Positions 8,103 to 15,449 of a stretch of DNA of 16,262 nucleotides are shown piece after piece. The DNA is taken from the NCBI GenBank assembly GCA_030731565.1, contig JANQTT010000054.1, positions 1 to 16,262 of the forward strand. The letters are read 5' to 3'. Each line of letters opens with the position of its first letter. Position 1 is the first letter of the stretch. A program made the position numbers and the translations under genes. The notes under the pieces are model-generated. The model was not told the DNA's origin. It did no database searches and worked only from the letters and a program-made list of their open reading frames with translations. The stretch is from Rickettsiaceae bacterium (GTDB lineage Bacteria > Pseudomonadota > Alphaproteobacteria > Rickettsiales > Rickettsiaceae).

Positions 8103-8774
8103 TTAAAAATCTAAATTAGCATAATGTGCAGGCGGTACAAAACCAGCCACTCTGTCTTGCAATATCGTCTGGAAGGCGGGCCTGGATTTGATAATTGCAT
8201 ACCACTCTTTAATAATCGGCCAGCTATCCCAGTTTATTTCACCAAAATAATCCACTATAGAAATATGCGAAGCAGCTATGACATCAGCGCATGACAGCTT
8301 CTCTAATGCTATATGCGACCTTTTGCCTAGATAGTCACTTATCAATTTAAAATGCTTATTCAAGTTAGCCTTTGCCGCCCGGATAAAAGCACTACGAGGG
8401 CCGCCAGCATGCATAAGCAGCCTGATCATTTTTTCATCAATAAGGATTTTGCTAACTTCTCGATAAAATTTGTCATTAAACCAAGCTATATATTTGCGTA
8501 CTAAAGCACGTTCTTCAATAGATTTTGGCATAAAATAAAAATCATCAAACTTTTCTACCATATATTCAATTATAGAATAATTACCAACTAAAATTGGTGA
8601 GATTTTATTTATTTCGATAACGGGGAGGCTTCCTGCAGGATTAATCTCAATGAACGCTTTCCTCCTGAGCCAATAATCTTCTTTTACCATAGTAAATTCA
8701 GTATCAAGCTCTTTTAAAAAGACCCGAATCTGACGCGACAACGGGCATACAGGATGGTGATATAGTGTTAGCAT
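8103..8774 (-). CDS. fzlA: GST-fold protein, probable FtsZ-associated division protein FzlA
   Basis: 223 residues with a glutathione-S-transferase fold: thioredoxin-like N-terminal domain (1-77) starting MLTLYHHPVCPLSRQIR, with EINPAGSLPVIEI, and a helical C-terminal domain (about 85-200). The C-terminal tail GFVPPAHYANLDF resembles the conserved tail I recall for alphaproteobacterial FzlA, which binds FtsZ filaments and couples constriction to wall synthesis in Caulobacter, rather than that of a detoxifying GST. The FzlA assignment is from memory; an ordinary GST-family protein is the alternative. The ATG at 8774 is 26 bases downstream of the mature 3' end of rnpB, with no Shine-Dalgarno sequence and no room for a full promoter outside rnpB, so it may depend on transcription through or from within rnpB. 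Confidence 0.68.
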   Translation of the reverse strand: MLTLYHHPVCPLSRQIRVFLKELDTEFTMVKEDYWLRRKAFIEINPAGSLPVIEINKISPILVGNYSIIEYMVEKFDDFYFMPKSIEERALVRKYIAWFNDKFYREVSKILIDEKMIRLLMHAGGPRSAFIRAAKANLNKHFKLISDYLGKRSHIALEKLSCADVIAASHISIVDYFGEINWDSWPIIKEWYAIIKSRPAFQTILQDRVAGFVPPAHYANLDF

Positions 8775-8800
8775 TAATAAAGCAAAAAGTTTAAAATTAA

Positions 8801-9188
8801 AAGATGGTCTATAAGCCGGATTCTGTATAGCATAAAGCTACCGTGATTATTTATCTAGGATAAATGTTACCATTTACCTCAAGCGACCTACCCGCATAAT
8901 ATCTAGCTATAGACAGCTAGGAACCCTAAAGCTCGGATTATGCCTATTTGGTCTTGCTCCCGGTGGGGTTTACATATGCGGTTATTGTCACCAATAACCC
9001 GGTGCGCTCTTACCACACCATTTCACCCTTACCTTTAAAAAGGCGGTATATTTCTGCTGCACTTTCCCTAAAAAGAAGACTTACACCCTCTTCCCGCTGG
9101 CCATTAACCAGCACCGCGTCTATTTGGAGTCCGGACTTTCCTCATGTTTTATTCTAACAAACAAACCATGCAATCACGCGACCATCTT
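8801..9188 (-). ncRNA. rnpB: RNase P RNA, bacterial type A
   Basis: Catalytic RNA that trims the 5' leader of tRNA precursors together with RnpA. On the minus strand the diagnostic 5' core GAGGAAAGTCCGGACTCC lies near 9145-9125, followed by GGTAAGGGTGAAATGG and GGTAAGAGCGCACC, then CCACCGGGAGCAAGACCAAATAGG, GCGGGTAGG, CCTAGATAAATAATC and the 3' core ACAGAATCCGGCTTAT. Ends are set by a 9-bp P1 helix: AAGATGGTC (9188-9180) pairs with GACCATCTT (8809-8801), giving about 388 nt. P15 is GCATAAT/ATTATGC; a GGT within it (8923-8925) could be the tRNA-CCA contact. The apparent ORF on the opposite strand over 8948-9157 is an artefact of this gene. P1 is followed by TTTTAATTTT, a weak terminator at best. 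Confidence 0.96.
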
Positions 9189-9195
9189 AAGCAGT

Positions 9196-9225
9196 ATTGT
9201 AATTTGCTTCAGGTTATCCTGTCAA
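9196..9225 (-). promoter_or_regulatory. Promoter of rnpB
   Basis: On the minus strand a perfect TTGACA (9220-9225), an 18-base spacer and TACAAT (9196-9201). The -10 ends seven bases before 9188, the P1-defined 5' end, so the start site and the mature RNA end agree. The -35 lies only 21 bases beyond the stop of the preceding gene. Confidence 0.82.
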
Positions 9226-9246
9226 TATATATAATTTTGAAAAGTA

Positions 9247-10377
9247 TTATAATAATATATGCAATGCTGCTTTGGAATAATAACCACCATTTAAATTGTG
9301 AAAAATTTTAGTCTCATGGTCAAGCACCTTAGCTTGTGAAGCTATCAATCCACAAGTTTTCTTAATATCGTCAGACAATTCTCTCTGGTATTCTTTACGA
9401 GAATAAACCAAACTATCATTATAAACTCTTTGCATATCCACGTAACTTGGTACAAAAATTCTAACATTTTCAGGAGGCCTGCCTATTATTTTCATCATTG
9501 CTTCCATTAGTTTAAAATTACCTTCTTGCGCAGTTTCTGTAAGGATTCTTCTTGTTTCAACTTTATTCTTATTATCTAATAACTCAATAGCTCTTGCTCG
9601 GTAATCGATCTCAGGCTCTATTTCTTGCAGTGCCTGTTGACTGAATATCTTTGCCATTTCAAACTTAACAGCAGGAACTAAAACAGCAGTTCCTATTGAA
9701 GATCCTAAAGCAAGATTTTCCTGTAACTTAGCAATTTTTATCTCCTCAGGATCAAAAACCTGAGCTACCCCAAGCTCAAACGCTGGTACTTGTACTTGTG
9801 GAACAGCTTGAGAAATATTTTCATATTGAACTTCATTCGGAGGCTCATTTTGAATATCTTCCTGAATAACATATAAATTCTCAATACCAACCACAGGATT
9901 AGGTAAATAAACACTGGGCTTTCCGCTAAGATATATAGTATTTGACTTAGAAAAATCTTGATCTAAACGATAAGCTTGTTTCTTATCATTAAAGGTGTAT
10001 ATAAATCTTGAATTACCTATACCTTTTCTTATAATTTGAATAGTGTGCTTTTCATTAATTCCAACATTACCTTTATCAACTATATTCTTAAGGATTTTTT
10101 GAGGATCATGGATTTTCAACTTATCATCTGTAGTAAATAGTATAAGCCGGCCAACTCGTAGTTCTGCTTTAACTTTAGTTATAGCAGAAGTTTTGTTAAT
10201 ATTTTTAACTGTGTGGTCGAGGTCTTTGCCAAATTTGACTTTAAAATTATTTATCCAAATATAAGCTTTTTCAGCTTTTGCTTTATCAGAATAAACTGCT
10301 TTCAAGTTTCTGATATGTTCTTGTATACGTTTGTCGGACAGAATATTAGTATTTACTGGCAAAACTTTATTGATCAT
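9247..10377 (-). CDS. Uncharacterised 376-residue protein
   Basis: I do not recognise this protein. I start it at the ATG at 10377 (MINKVLPVNTNILSDKR), which has GAGG eight bases upstream; a TTG at 10407 would add ten residues and has no such site. No signal peptide or clear membrane segment is seen, so it is probably cytosolic or exported by a leaderless route. The N-terminal part (about 1-160) is Lys/Asn/Ile-rich alpha/beta, with repeated basic stretches such as KAKAEKAYIWINNFKVKFGK. A Pro/Gln/Glu-rich linker follows (about 175-215, with NEPPNEVQYEN and QAVPQVQVPAF). The C-terminal part is helical; ETAQEGNFKLMEAMMK faintly recalls one ankyrin-type helix pair, which is not enough for a call. 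It lies beside an insertion-sequence remnant and between core genes, so it may be a lineage-specific or acquired gene. Confidence 0.75.
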   Translation of the reverse strand: MINKVLPVNTNILSDKRIQEHIRNLKAVYSDKAKAEKAYIWINNFKVKFGKDLDHTVKNINKTSAITKVKAELRVGRLILFTTDDKLKIHDPQKILKNIVDKGNVGINEKHTIQIIRKGIGNSRFIYTFNDKKQAYRLDQDFSKSNTIYLSGKPSVYLPNPVVGIENLYVIQEDIQNEPPNEVQYENISQAVPQVQVPAFELGVAQVFDPEEIKIAKLQENLALGSSIGTAVLVPAVKFEMAKIFSQQALQEIEPEIDYRARAIELLDNKNKVETRRILTETAQEGNFKLMEAMMKIIGRPPENVRIFVPSYVDMQRVYNDSLVYSRKEYQRELSDDIKKTCGLIASQAKVLDHETKIFHNLNGGYYSKAALHILL

Positions 10378-10415
10378 AAATAGCGCCTCAATAGTCTTCA
10401 ATAACAAAATTTATA

Positions 10416-10443
10416 CTTATAGTTAAATATTAATATAAATCAA
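10416..10443 (-). promoter_or_regulatory. Possible promoter of the uncharacterised gene
   Basis: On the minus strand TTGATT (10438-10443), a 16-base spacer and TATAAG (10416-10421) lie about 40 bases upstream of the ATG at 10377. The surrounding DNA is so AT-rich that such matches are expected by chance. Confidence 0.28.
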
Positions 10444-10570
10444 TTTATTGCAAATGTATAATAATATATAGATGTTCTTTAAAAAATTATTATTTAATAC
10501 TTATATATTAGTGTTTACAATCTATTTTTGTATTGTACGTAAATATAACTAAAAGCTTTCAACAGCTTAA

Positions 10571-10843
10571 CAAAAAGGCTGGTTCAAGGAAAAGACAAGT
10601 TGTTATTATTTCCTAAAAATAAAAAAAAAGAATAATACGCATGGTAAGGATTATAACCTTGATAGTTATTATACTAAGACAAGAACTTTATATGAGATAG
10701 TATTTGCCAGGCAAAGTCGTTGGGTAAGATGTATTGGTATTGCTAAAAATCAGTCTATAGAATTTAAGAATTCAATATGTTTTAATTTAAAAATATTAGT
10801 GGTACTTGGATCACCAAAATTGGCCGTTGATAGGTATACCTAA
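10571..10843 (+). pseudogene. Decayed C-terminal part of an IS5/IS4-superfamily transposase
   Basis: An open stretch of 90 codons with no start codon, ending at TAA (10841-10843). Its translation contains KKKNNTHGKDYNLDSYYTK, then TRTLYEIVFARQSRWVRCIGI and AKNQSIEFKNSICFNLKILV. The order resembles the C-terminal end of IS5-family DDE transposases (a basic KKNRK-like stretch, YD--LYK-RH-IEN-FA-LK-WR-IATRYDK, then a hydrophobic helix), in which the glutamate of IEN is the third catalytic residue; here it aligns with E in LYEIVF. The N-terminal two-thirds and both catalytic aspartates are missing, so it is a dead fragment. The assignment is by eye. It occupies most of the spacer 10378-10999, which otherwise shows only AT-rich DNA and small inverted repeats. 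Confidence 0.5.
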
Positions 10844-10943
10844 AAATTATAGCTTTGTTAAGAAAGTGATTAACTTTCTGCGCTAAATTTTTGCTATAGT
10901 AATTTACCAAAAACCCTACATTTATAACAAAGTTAAAATATAA
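10842..10943. repeat. Imperfect inverted repeat beside the transposase remnant
   Basis: CTTTGTTA (10853-10860) and TAACAAAG (10925-10932) are perfect inverted copies; extended outward on the left and right, the similarity covers about 19 bases with five mismatches (10842-10860 against 10925-10943). Between them lies a hairpin AGAAAGT-GATTA-ACTTTCT (10861-10879). The left copy begins at the stop codon of the transposase remnant, which is where an insertion-sequence end is expected; the right copy could be a relic of a second end. It could equally be the polA terminator region. Confidence 0.35.
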
Positions 10944-10999
10944 AGTTGCTTTCGCCTAAAAATGCTCAAAAACTCTTATAATATAACTTTGGTAGCGTC

Positions 11000-13663
11000 C
11001 TAATAATGAATATCTCTCCAATTATCACCGGATTTTACTTCTACATCGGTTTTTACATCTAGATTAATAGCAGACTCCATAGTCTTTTTTATTAGCTTCA
11101 TGGCATCATCTACTTCAGCTTCTGGTGCTTCAAAAATTAACTCATCGTGAATTTGTAAAATCATTTTTGTTTGCATAGAACTTTTTTTAAGTTTGGAATC
11201 TATATTAATCATAGCAATTTTAACAATATCAGAAGCTAAGCTTTGCATTGGGGCATTAATTGCCGCCCTTTCGCCAAAAGAACGCATAGCATGGTTTTTG
11301 TCATTTATTGTTGGTATAAAGCACTTACGGCCAAGTAAATTTTCTACATATCCGTTTTCTTTGGCAAATTCAATTGTATCACTCATATATTTTTGGATTC
11401 CTGGATATTCTTTGAAATATTTTTCAATATAGTCAGAAGCCTCTTTCCTGGAAATATTCAATTGCTTAGCAAGTCCAAAACTACTTATACCATATATGAT
11501 ACCAAAATTAATTGCTTTAGCTCTCCTTCTAAGCTCATGGTCGACCTTATCAATTGGTACACCAAAAATTTGACTAGCGGTCTGCGCATGAATATCACGA
11601 TTCTCTGACATTGCTTTTTTTAATGGCTCAATATTTGCAACATGGCTTAATATCCGAAGCTCAATCTGTGAATAGTCTGCAGAAATCAACTTCTTACCAG
11701 CAGATGCAATAAAAGCGGCTCTAATACTGCTTCCTTCTTTAGTTCTTGTTGGAATATTTTGTACATTTGGGTTCGTTGAACTGAGCCTTCCGGTAGTAGT
11801 GACTGCCTGCAGAAATGTTGTATGAATTCTACTAGTTCCAGGGCGCACCTGCTTAGGAAGCGCATCAGTATAAGTATTTTTTAACTTAGTCAAGTGCCTC
11901 CATTCTAACAGCAAATTTGCAATTTCAACTCCTTCCTCATGTAATTTTTCTAGTATATCAACGCTCGTAGAAAAAGATTTAGTCTTACCTGTCGCCTTTG
12001 CAAAAGGTAATTGCATTTTTCCAAATAAAATTTCTCCTAGTTGCTTTGGCGAAGCTATATTAAACTCCTCTCCAGCAATTTTATAAATTTTTGCTTCCAG
12101 CTCAGCAACCTTAATAGAAAATTCATGAGATAATTTTCCTAGGTACTGAGTATCAATTTTTATACCTTCTTTTTCCATATCATTTAAAATACTGCAAAGC
12201 GGAAGGTCAATATCTTGATATAGGTGTAGTAACTTATTTTTAAAGAGTTCCAAATACAGGTTTTCATAACAACCACTTAGATACGGGGTTATAGTTTCTA
12301 CTGTGTATTCTTTAGGAATTTCTACACCACTTACATCATGAATAAGCGATTTGATATCGCGGCCTTTTTTACCAGCATTCAGCACATAATCCATTAGCTG
12401 CAAATCTTCAAAAGCACTGCATGGGCAATCACATATTTTCAATAATTCTTTTAAATTAAAAGTAATTTTTTTGATTGAGCTATCTGCAAATAATTCATTA
12501 ATTCGTTTTGAAAATTCTAAACCATTAGATTTATCTTTACTAAAAGCAAATAAATCTCTAGGGCGGTCATATTCTAATGCATAAGGGACTATATATAATT
12601 CATCATTTACACTAAAAACAAATTTTATACCATCATCTTGCTTTTTTAAAGATACCGAAAATATTCCATAGCGTTCAATAAGTTTCATAAATTGAATAAA
12701 CTCTTGATTGCAGGAGATTTCCTTTATCTTTGCTCTAGAATTTTCCTTAATAGAAACATCTGCTTGAGGTTTAGCTTCCTGGACCTTTAAATTAAATAAA
12801 CTTTCAATTCTTTTAATTAGCGATTTAAAGCCATATTCAGACAAAAACTCTGAAATATCCTCGGGCGATGGAGCCTGCCACCTAAATTCGTTTATATCAT
12901 GGTGAAGGTCCACATTGCGGTCTAGGCCAACCAATTTCCAAGAAATCCTAGCATTTTCAGCTGAAGCCCTAAGCAGCTCCTGTTGGCGCTTACTTTTTAT
13001 TTGGTCTATTGAAGATAGCACCGTTTCTACATCGCCAAATTGATTTATAAGCTCAGCCGCCGTTTTTGGCCCAACTCCAGCGACTCCCGGTATATTATCT
13101 GAACTATCGCCCATTAATGCTTGAACCTCACGGACTTTATTTGGTCTAACGCCAAATTTAGCTATAACATCTTCTTCCAGAATAAATTTCGATTTTACAG
13201 GATCAAACATCTTAGTATGACCATTTATTAACTGCATTAAATCCTTATCAGAGGAAACAATTATCACCTCCCTCTTAGACTCAATAGCTTTATGTGCAAG
13301 AGTAGCAATAATGTCATCTGCTTCGTAACCAGCTCTTGAAATACATTCAAAATTTAGTGCTTTTGCTGCTTTTTCCACTAGCTCCAGCTGCGTTATTAAA
13401 TCATCGGGAGCTGGTGGTCTGTTTGCTTTATAATCTTTATATAAATCATGGCGGAAATTCTTATCTCTATGATCAAGTACCACTACGGCGTGTTGTGGTT
13501 TAAAATCCGCGATTAGTTTTATCAGCATTGAAGTGAAACCATATATTGCACCCACAGGCTCTCCAGCAGGGGAAACTAGCGGAGGCTGAACATGATAAGC
13601 TCTAAATATAAAGCCAAAACCATCTATTATAATTAATGGCTTTAAATTTTTATCATTGGACAT
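11000..13663 (-). CDS. polA: DNA polymerase I with an apparently inactive 3'-5' exonuclease domain
   Basis: Removes RNA primers and fills gaps in replication and excision repair. 887 residues (E. coli 928). The 5' nuclease domain (1-290) keeps its metal ligands: D14 in IIIDGFG, EADD at 114-117, SSDKD at 138-141, and GDSSDNIPGVAGVGPKTA. The polymerase domain (about 485-887) is complete: motif A ADYSQIELR (D663), motif B RRRAKAINFGIIYG (R712, K716, F720, Y724), motif C QIHDE (H839, D840). The middle domain (about 315-480) has the expected length but lost the proofreading residues: the FDTET strand reads IFSVSLKK (334-341), the Exo II region is NLKELLK...FEDLQLMDYVLN, and the YxxxD motif is not recognisable. 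Starts 8 bases after glmU; probably the last gene of yebC-glmU-polA. No strong ribosome binding site. Confidence 0.97.
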   Translation of the reverse strand: MSNDKNLKPLIIIDGFGFIFRAYHVQPPLVSPAGEPVGAIYGFTSMLIKLIADFKPQHAVVVLDHRDKNFRHDLYKDYKANRPPAPDDLITQLELVEKAAKALNFECISRAGYEADDIIATLAHKAIESKREVIIVSSDKDLMQLINGHTKMFDPVKSKFILEEDVIAKFGVRPNKVREVQALMGDSSDNIPGVAGVGPKTAAELINQFGDVETVLSSIDQIKSKRQQELLRASAENARISWKLVGLDRNVDLHHDINEFRWQAPSPEDISEFLSEYGFKSLIKRIESLFNLKVQEAKPQADVSIKENSRAKIKEISCNQEFIQFMKLIERYGIFSVSLKKQDDGIKFVFSVNDELYIVPYALEYDRPRDLFAFSKDKSNGLEFSKRINELFADSSIKKITFNLKELLKICDCPCSAFEDLQLMDYVLNAGKKGRDIKSLIHDVSGVEIPKEYTVETITPYLSGCYENLYLELFKNKLLHLYQDIDLPLCSILNDMEKEGIKIDTQYLGKLSHEFSIKVAELEAKIYKIAGEEFNIASPKQLGEILFGKMQLPFAKATGKTKSFSTSVDILEKLHEEGVEIANLLLEWRHLTKLKNTYTDALPKQVRPGTSRIHTTFLQAVTTTGRLSSTNPNVQNIPTRTKEGSSIRAAFIASAGKKLISADYSQIELRILSHVANIEPLKKAMSENRDIHAQTASQIFGVPIDKVDHELRRRAKAINFGIIYGISSFGLAKQLNISRKEASDYIEKYFKEYPGIQKYMSDTIEFAKENGYVENLLGRKCFIPTINDKNHAMRSFGERAAINAPMQSLASDIVKIAMINIDSKLKKSSMQTKMILQIHDELIFEAPEAEVDDAMKLIKKTMESAINLDVKTDVEVKSGDNWRDIHY

Positions 13664-13671
13664 TTCTAGTA

Positions 13672-14397
13672 CTATTTTTGGTCGATTATTGAATTTGCGT
13701 TCTGCAATTCCTCTTGAGTGTTTACACCCAAAACTAAATTATAATTATCTGAGGTATAATATGAGACTTTTTCACCGTTTTTAGCACAAATTTCTATAAT
13801 CTCAGTAAGATACAATTCCTTCTTTGGACTTTCAGAATCTTGCTTTAAACAATCTTCAATGTATCGCCCAAGTACGCCCGGAGCAAATGACATAACACCT
13901 GAATTACACAACGTAACCTTCTGCTCTTCTGGGCTTGCAAATTTCGCTTCTACTATTTTTTTAAAATTACCATAAGAATCAACAATAATCCTACCATAAG
14001 CATTTGGTTTATCGTATTCAAAAGCAAGGGTCACTGCTTTTGAGTCTGTTTTTTGCATATGGTTGAATAAATTTTGAATTATTTCGGCAGTAATCAACGG
14101 ATTATCTCCGTAAATTACAGCAATTGGCTGCTTAGGATCGAATTTATGTTTTGCAACGAATACCGCATGCGCTGTACCTAATTGCTCTTCTTGTTTTACA
14201 AACTCACATTTATCAGAAAATGCCGGCAAGAATTTTTCAATATGGTCTGAGTATACTAATATCAAGTCATTAGAAATTTTCTGGCAATTATCAATAACAT
14301 GCTCAAGCATTGGTTTCCCACCTACTTTATGCATTACTTTTGGAAGCTCAGATTGCATCCTACTTCCCTTTCCTGCTGCTAAAATAATTATTTGCAT
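13672..14397 (-). CDS. glmU: GlmU uridylyltransferase domain only (UDP-GlcNAc pyrophosphorylase)
   Basis: Makes UDP-GlcNAc from GlcNAc-1-phosphate and UTP, the precursor of lipid A and peptidoglycan. Its 241 residues equal the N-terminal half of E. coli GlmU: nucleotide loop LAAGKGSRM (6-14) with K20, EQLGTAHAV (71-79), YGDNPL with the metal ligand D98, AYGRI (133-137), VEAKFAS (E150), CNSGV (N165), and GVN with the second metal ligand N226. The left-handed beta-helix acetyltransferase domain (about 200 residues in the two-domain enzyme) is absent, and the stop lies 8 bases before polA, so no remnant is hidden there. GlcN-1-P acetylation would need another protein, or GlcNAc-1-P must come from elsewhere. 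Another sugar-1-phosphate nucleotidyltransferase specificity is possible, but the motif match to GlmU is close. Between yebC (14 bases) and polA. Confidence 0.88.
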   Translation of the reverse strand: MQIIILAAGKGSRMQSELPKVMHKVGGKPMLEHVIDNCQKISNDLILVYSDHIEKFLPAFSDKCEFVKQEEQLGTAHAVFVAKHKFDPKQPIAVIYGDNPLITAEIIQNLFNHMQKTDSKAVTLAFEYDKPNAYGRIIVDSYGNFKKIVEAKFASPEEQKVTLCNSGVMSFAPGVLGRYIEDCLKQDSESPKKELYLTEIIEICAKNGEKVSYYTSDNYNLVLGVNTQEELQNANSIIDQK

Positions 14398-14411
14398 ATA
14401 CTTGTATTGCC

Positions 14412-15164
14412 CTAATTTGATAGTTTTTCGAATAATTCTTCAGACATTTCGTAATTGCCAAAAACTTTCTGAACATCGTCACTTTCTTCAAGCACGTCTA
14501 TTAATTTCAACAATTTTGTCGCCTTTTCTTCGTCATTTATCATAATAGTATTTTGTGGCTTCCATTCTATTTCTGATTCAAGCGGAGACCCATATTTATT
14601 ACTCATATATTCTAAACATTCAGAAAATGCCTCAATATCTGTATATATAGTATGGAATTGGTCTGTAGATTCAACGTCAGTTGCACCAGATTCAATAGCG
14701 CTCTCCATTATTTCATCGGCTGAAGATATACTAGCAGGATAGTCAATCCTACCTACCCGATCAAACATAAAACTAACGCTTCCCGTTTCACCTAAGTTCC
14801 CTCCATGTTTAGTAAAAGCGCTCCTAACTTCTGCAACAGTTCTATTTTTATTATCAGTTAAAGTTTCAACAATTATCGCTATACCACCTGGTACGAAGCC
14901 CTCATAGCGAATTTCTGTATAATTATCTGTATCTGATGGATCGGATGCCTGTTGCAAGGCTCTATCAATTCGATCTTTTGGCAGGTTCTGGCTACGAGCT
15001 GCAGTAATTGCGCTTCTCAGTCGTGGATTATTATGAGAGTCAACACCACCAATTTTTGCAGCAGTAATAATTTCTCGGACTAATTTTGTAAAAACTTTGG
15101 CCCTCTTTTTATCCTGAGCGCCTTTTCTATGTTGTATATTCTTAAATTTGGAATGTCCAGCCAT
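14412..15164 (-). CDS. yebC: YebC/PmpR (TACO1) family protein
   Basis: Widespread three-domain protein, long annotated as a transcriptional regulator; family members including mitochondrial TACO1 are now linked to translation through difficult (proline-rich) stretches on the ribosome. The 250 residues are full length. Motifs are the N-terminal [20 protein letters not shown] with [10 protein letters not shown], the middle [15 protein letters not shown] (85-99), and [18 protein letters not shown] (120-137). The ATG at 15164 is fixed by the conserved MAGHSK and has no Shine-Dalgarno sequence. First of three tightly packed genes with glmU and polA; in many proteobacteria yebC neighbours ruvC instead, so this linkage is unusual but not informative about function. 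Confidence 0.97.
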   Translation of the reverse strand: MAGHSKFKNIQHRKGAQDKKRAKVFTKLVREIITAAKIGGVDSHNNPRLRSAITAARSQNLPKDRIDRALQQASDPSDTDNYTEIRYEGFVPGGIAIIVETLTDNKNRTVAEVRSAFTKHGGNLGETGSVSFMFDRVGRIDYPASISSADEIMESAIESGATDVESTDQFHTIYTDIEAFSECLEYMSNKYGSPLESEIEWKPQNTIMINDEEKATKLLKLIDVLEESDDVQKVFGNYEMSEELFEKLSN

Positions 15165-15199
15165 TGCAATAAAACTTATTTATTAACTTAAAAATCTCC

Positions 15200-15227
15200 A
15201 TTCTAATACATAGATATTAGAAGGCAA
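15200..15227 (-). promoter_or_regulatory. Candidate yebC promoter overlapped by an 8-bp dyad
   Basis: On the minus strand TTGCCT (15222-15227), a 16-base spacer and TAGAAT (15200-15205) lie about 36 bases upstream of yebC. A perfect inverted repeat TTCTAATA (15201-15208) / TATTAGAA (15215-15222) with a 6-base gap covers the -10 and the whole spacer, a position suited to an operator. The remainder of 15165-15449 is AT-rich with a small TTAGG-AATG-CCTAA hairpin (15251-15264) and no gene that I can see. Confidence 0.35.
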
Positions 15228-15449
15228 GGAATAATATATAGTATATTTAGTTAGGAATGCCTAAATTTTTACCCTCCACTCCTTTACCATAAAATAACGC
15301 GAGAATCGAAGAATAATATAGTAATATTAAAACTAAAGACATAGTATCACTATAAAATACAAAGTCTAACTTCTAGGAAGTGATAAAACTAGCGCCAATA
15401 AAATTTTTATAATACAATCTTTTTGATTAATCTTATAGGTATATTTATT

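Noticed and set aside
8081..8120. Nine-base direct repeat TAAATTAGC at the converging ends of the merR-like gene and fzlA
   Set aside because: Both copies are made of stop or coding bases of the two genes (the merR-like stop codon and the last fzlA codons); chance in AT-rich DNA.
8948..9157. 69-residue open frame on the + strand
   Set aside because: It lies wholly within rnpB on the opposite strand; the conserved RNase P RNA core explains the sequence.
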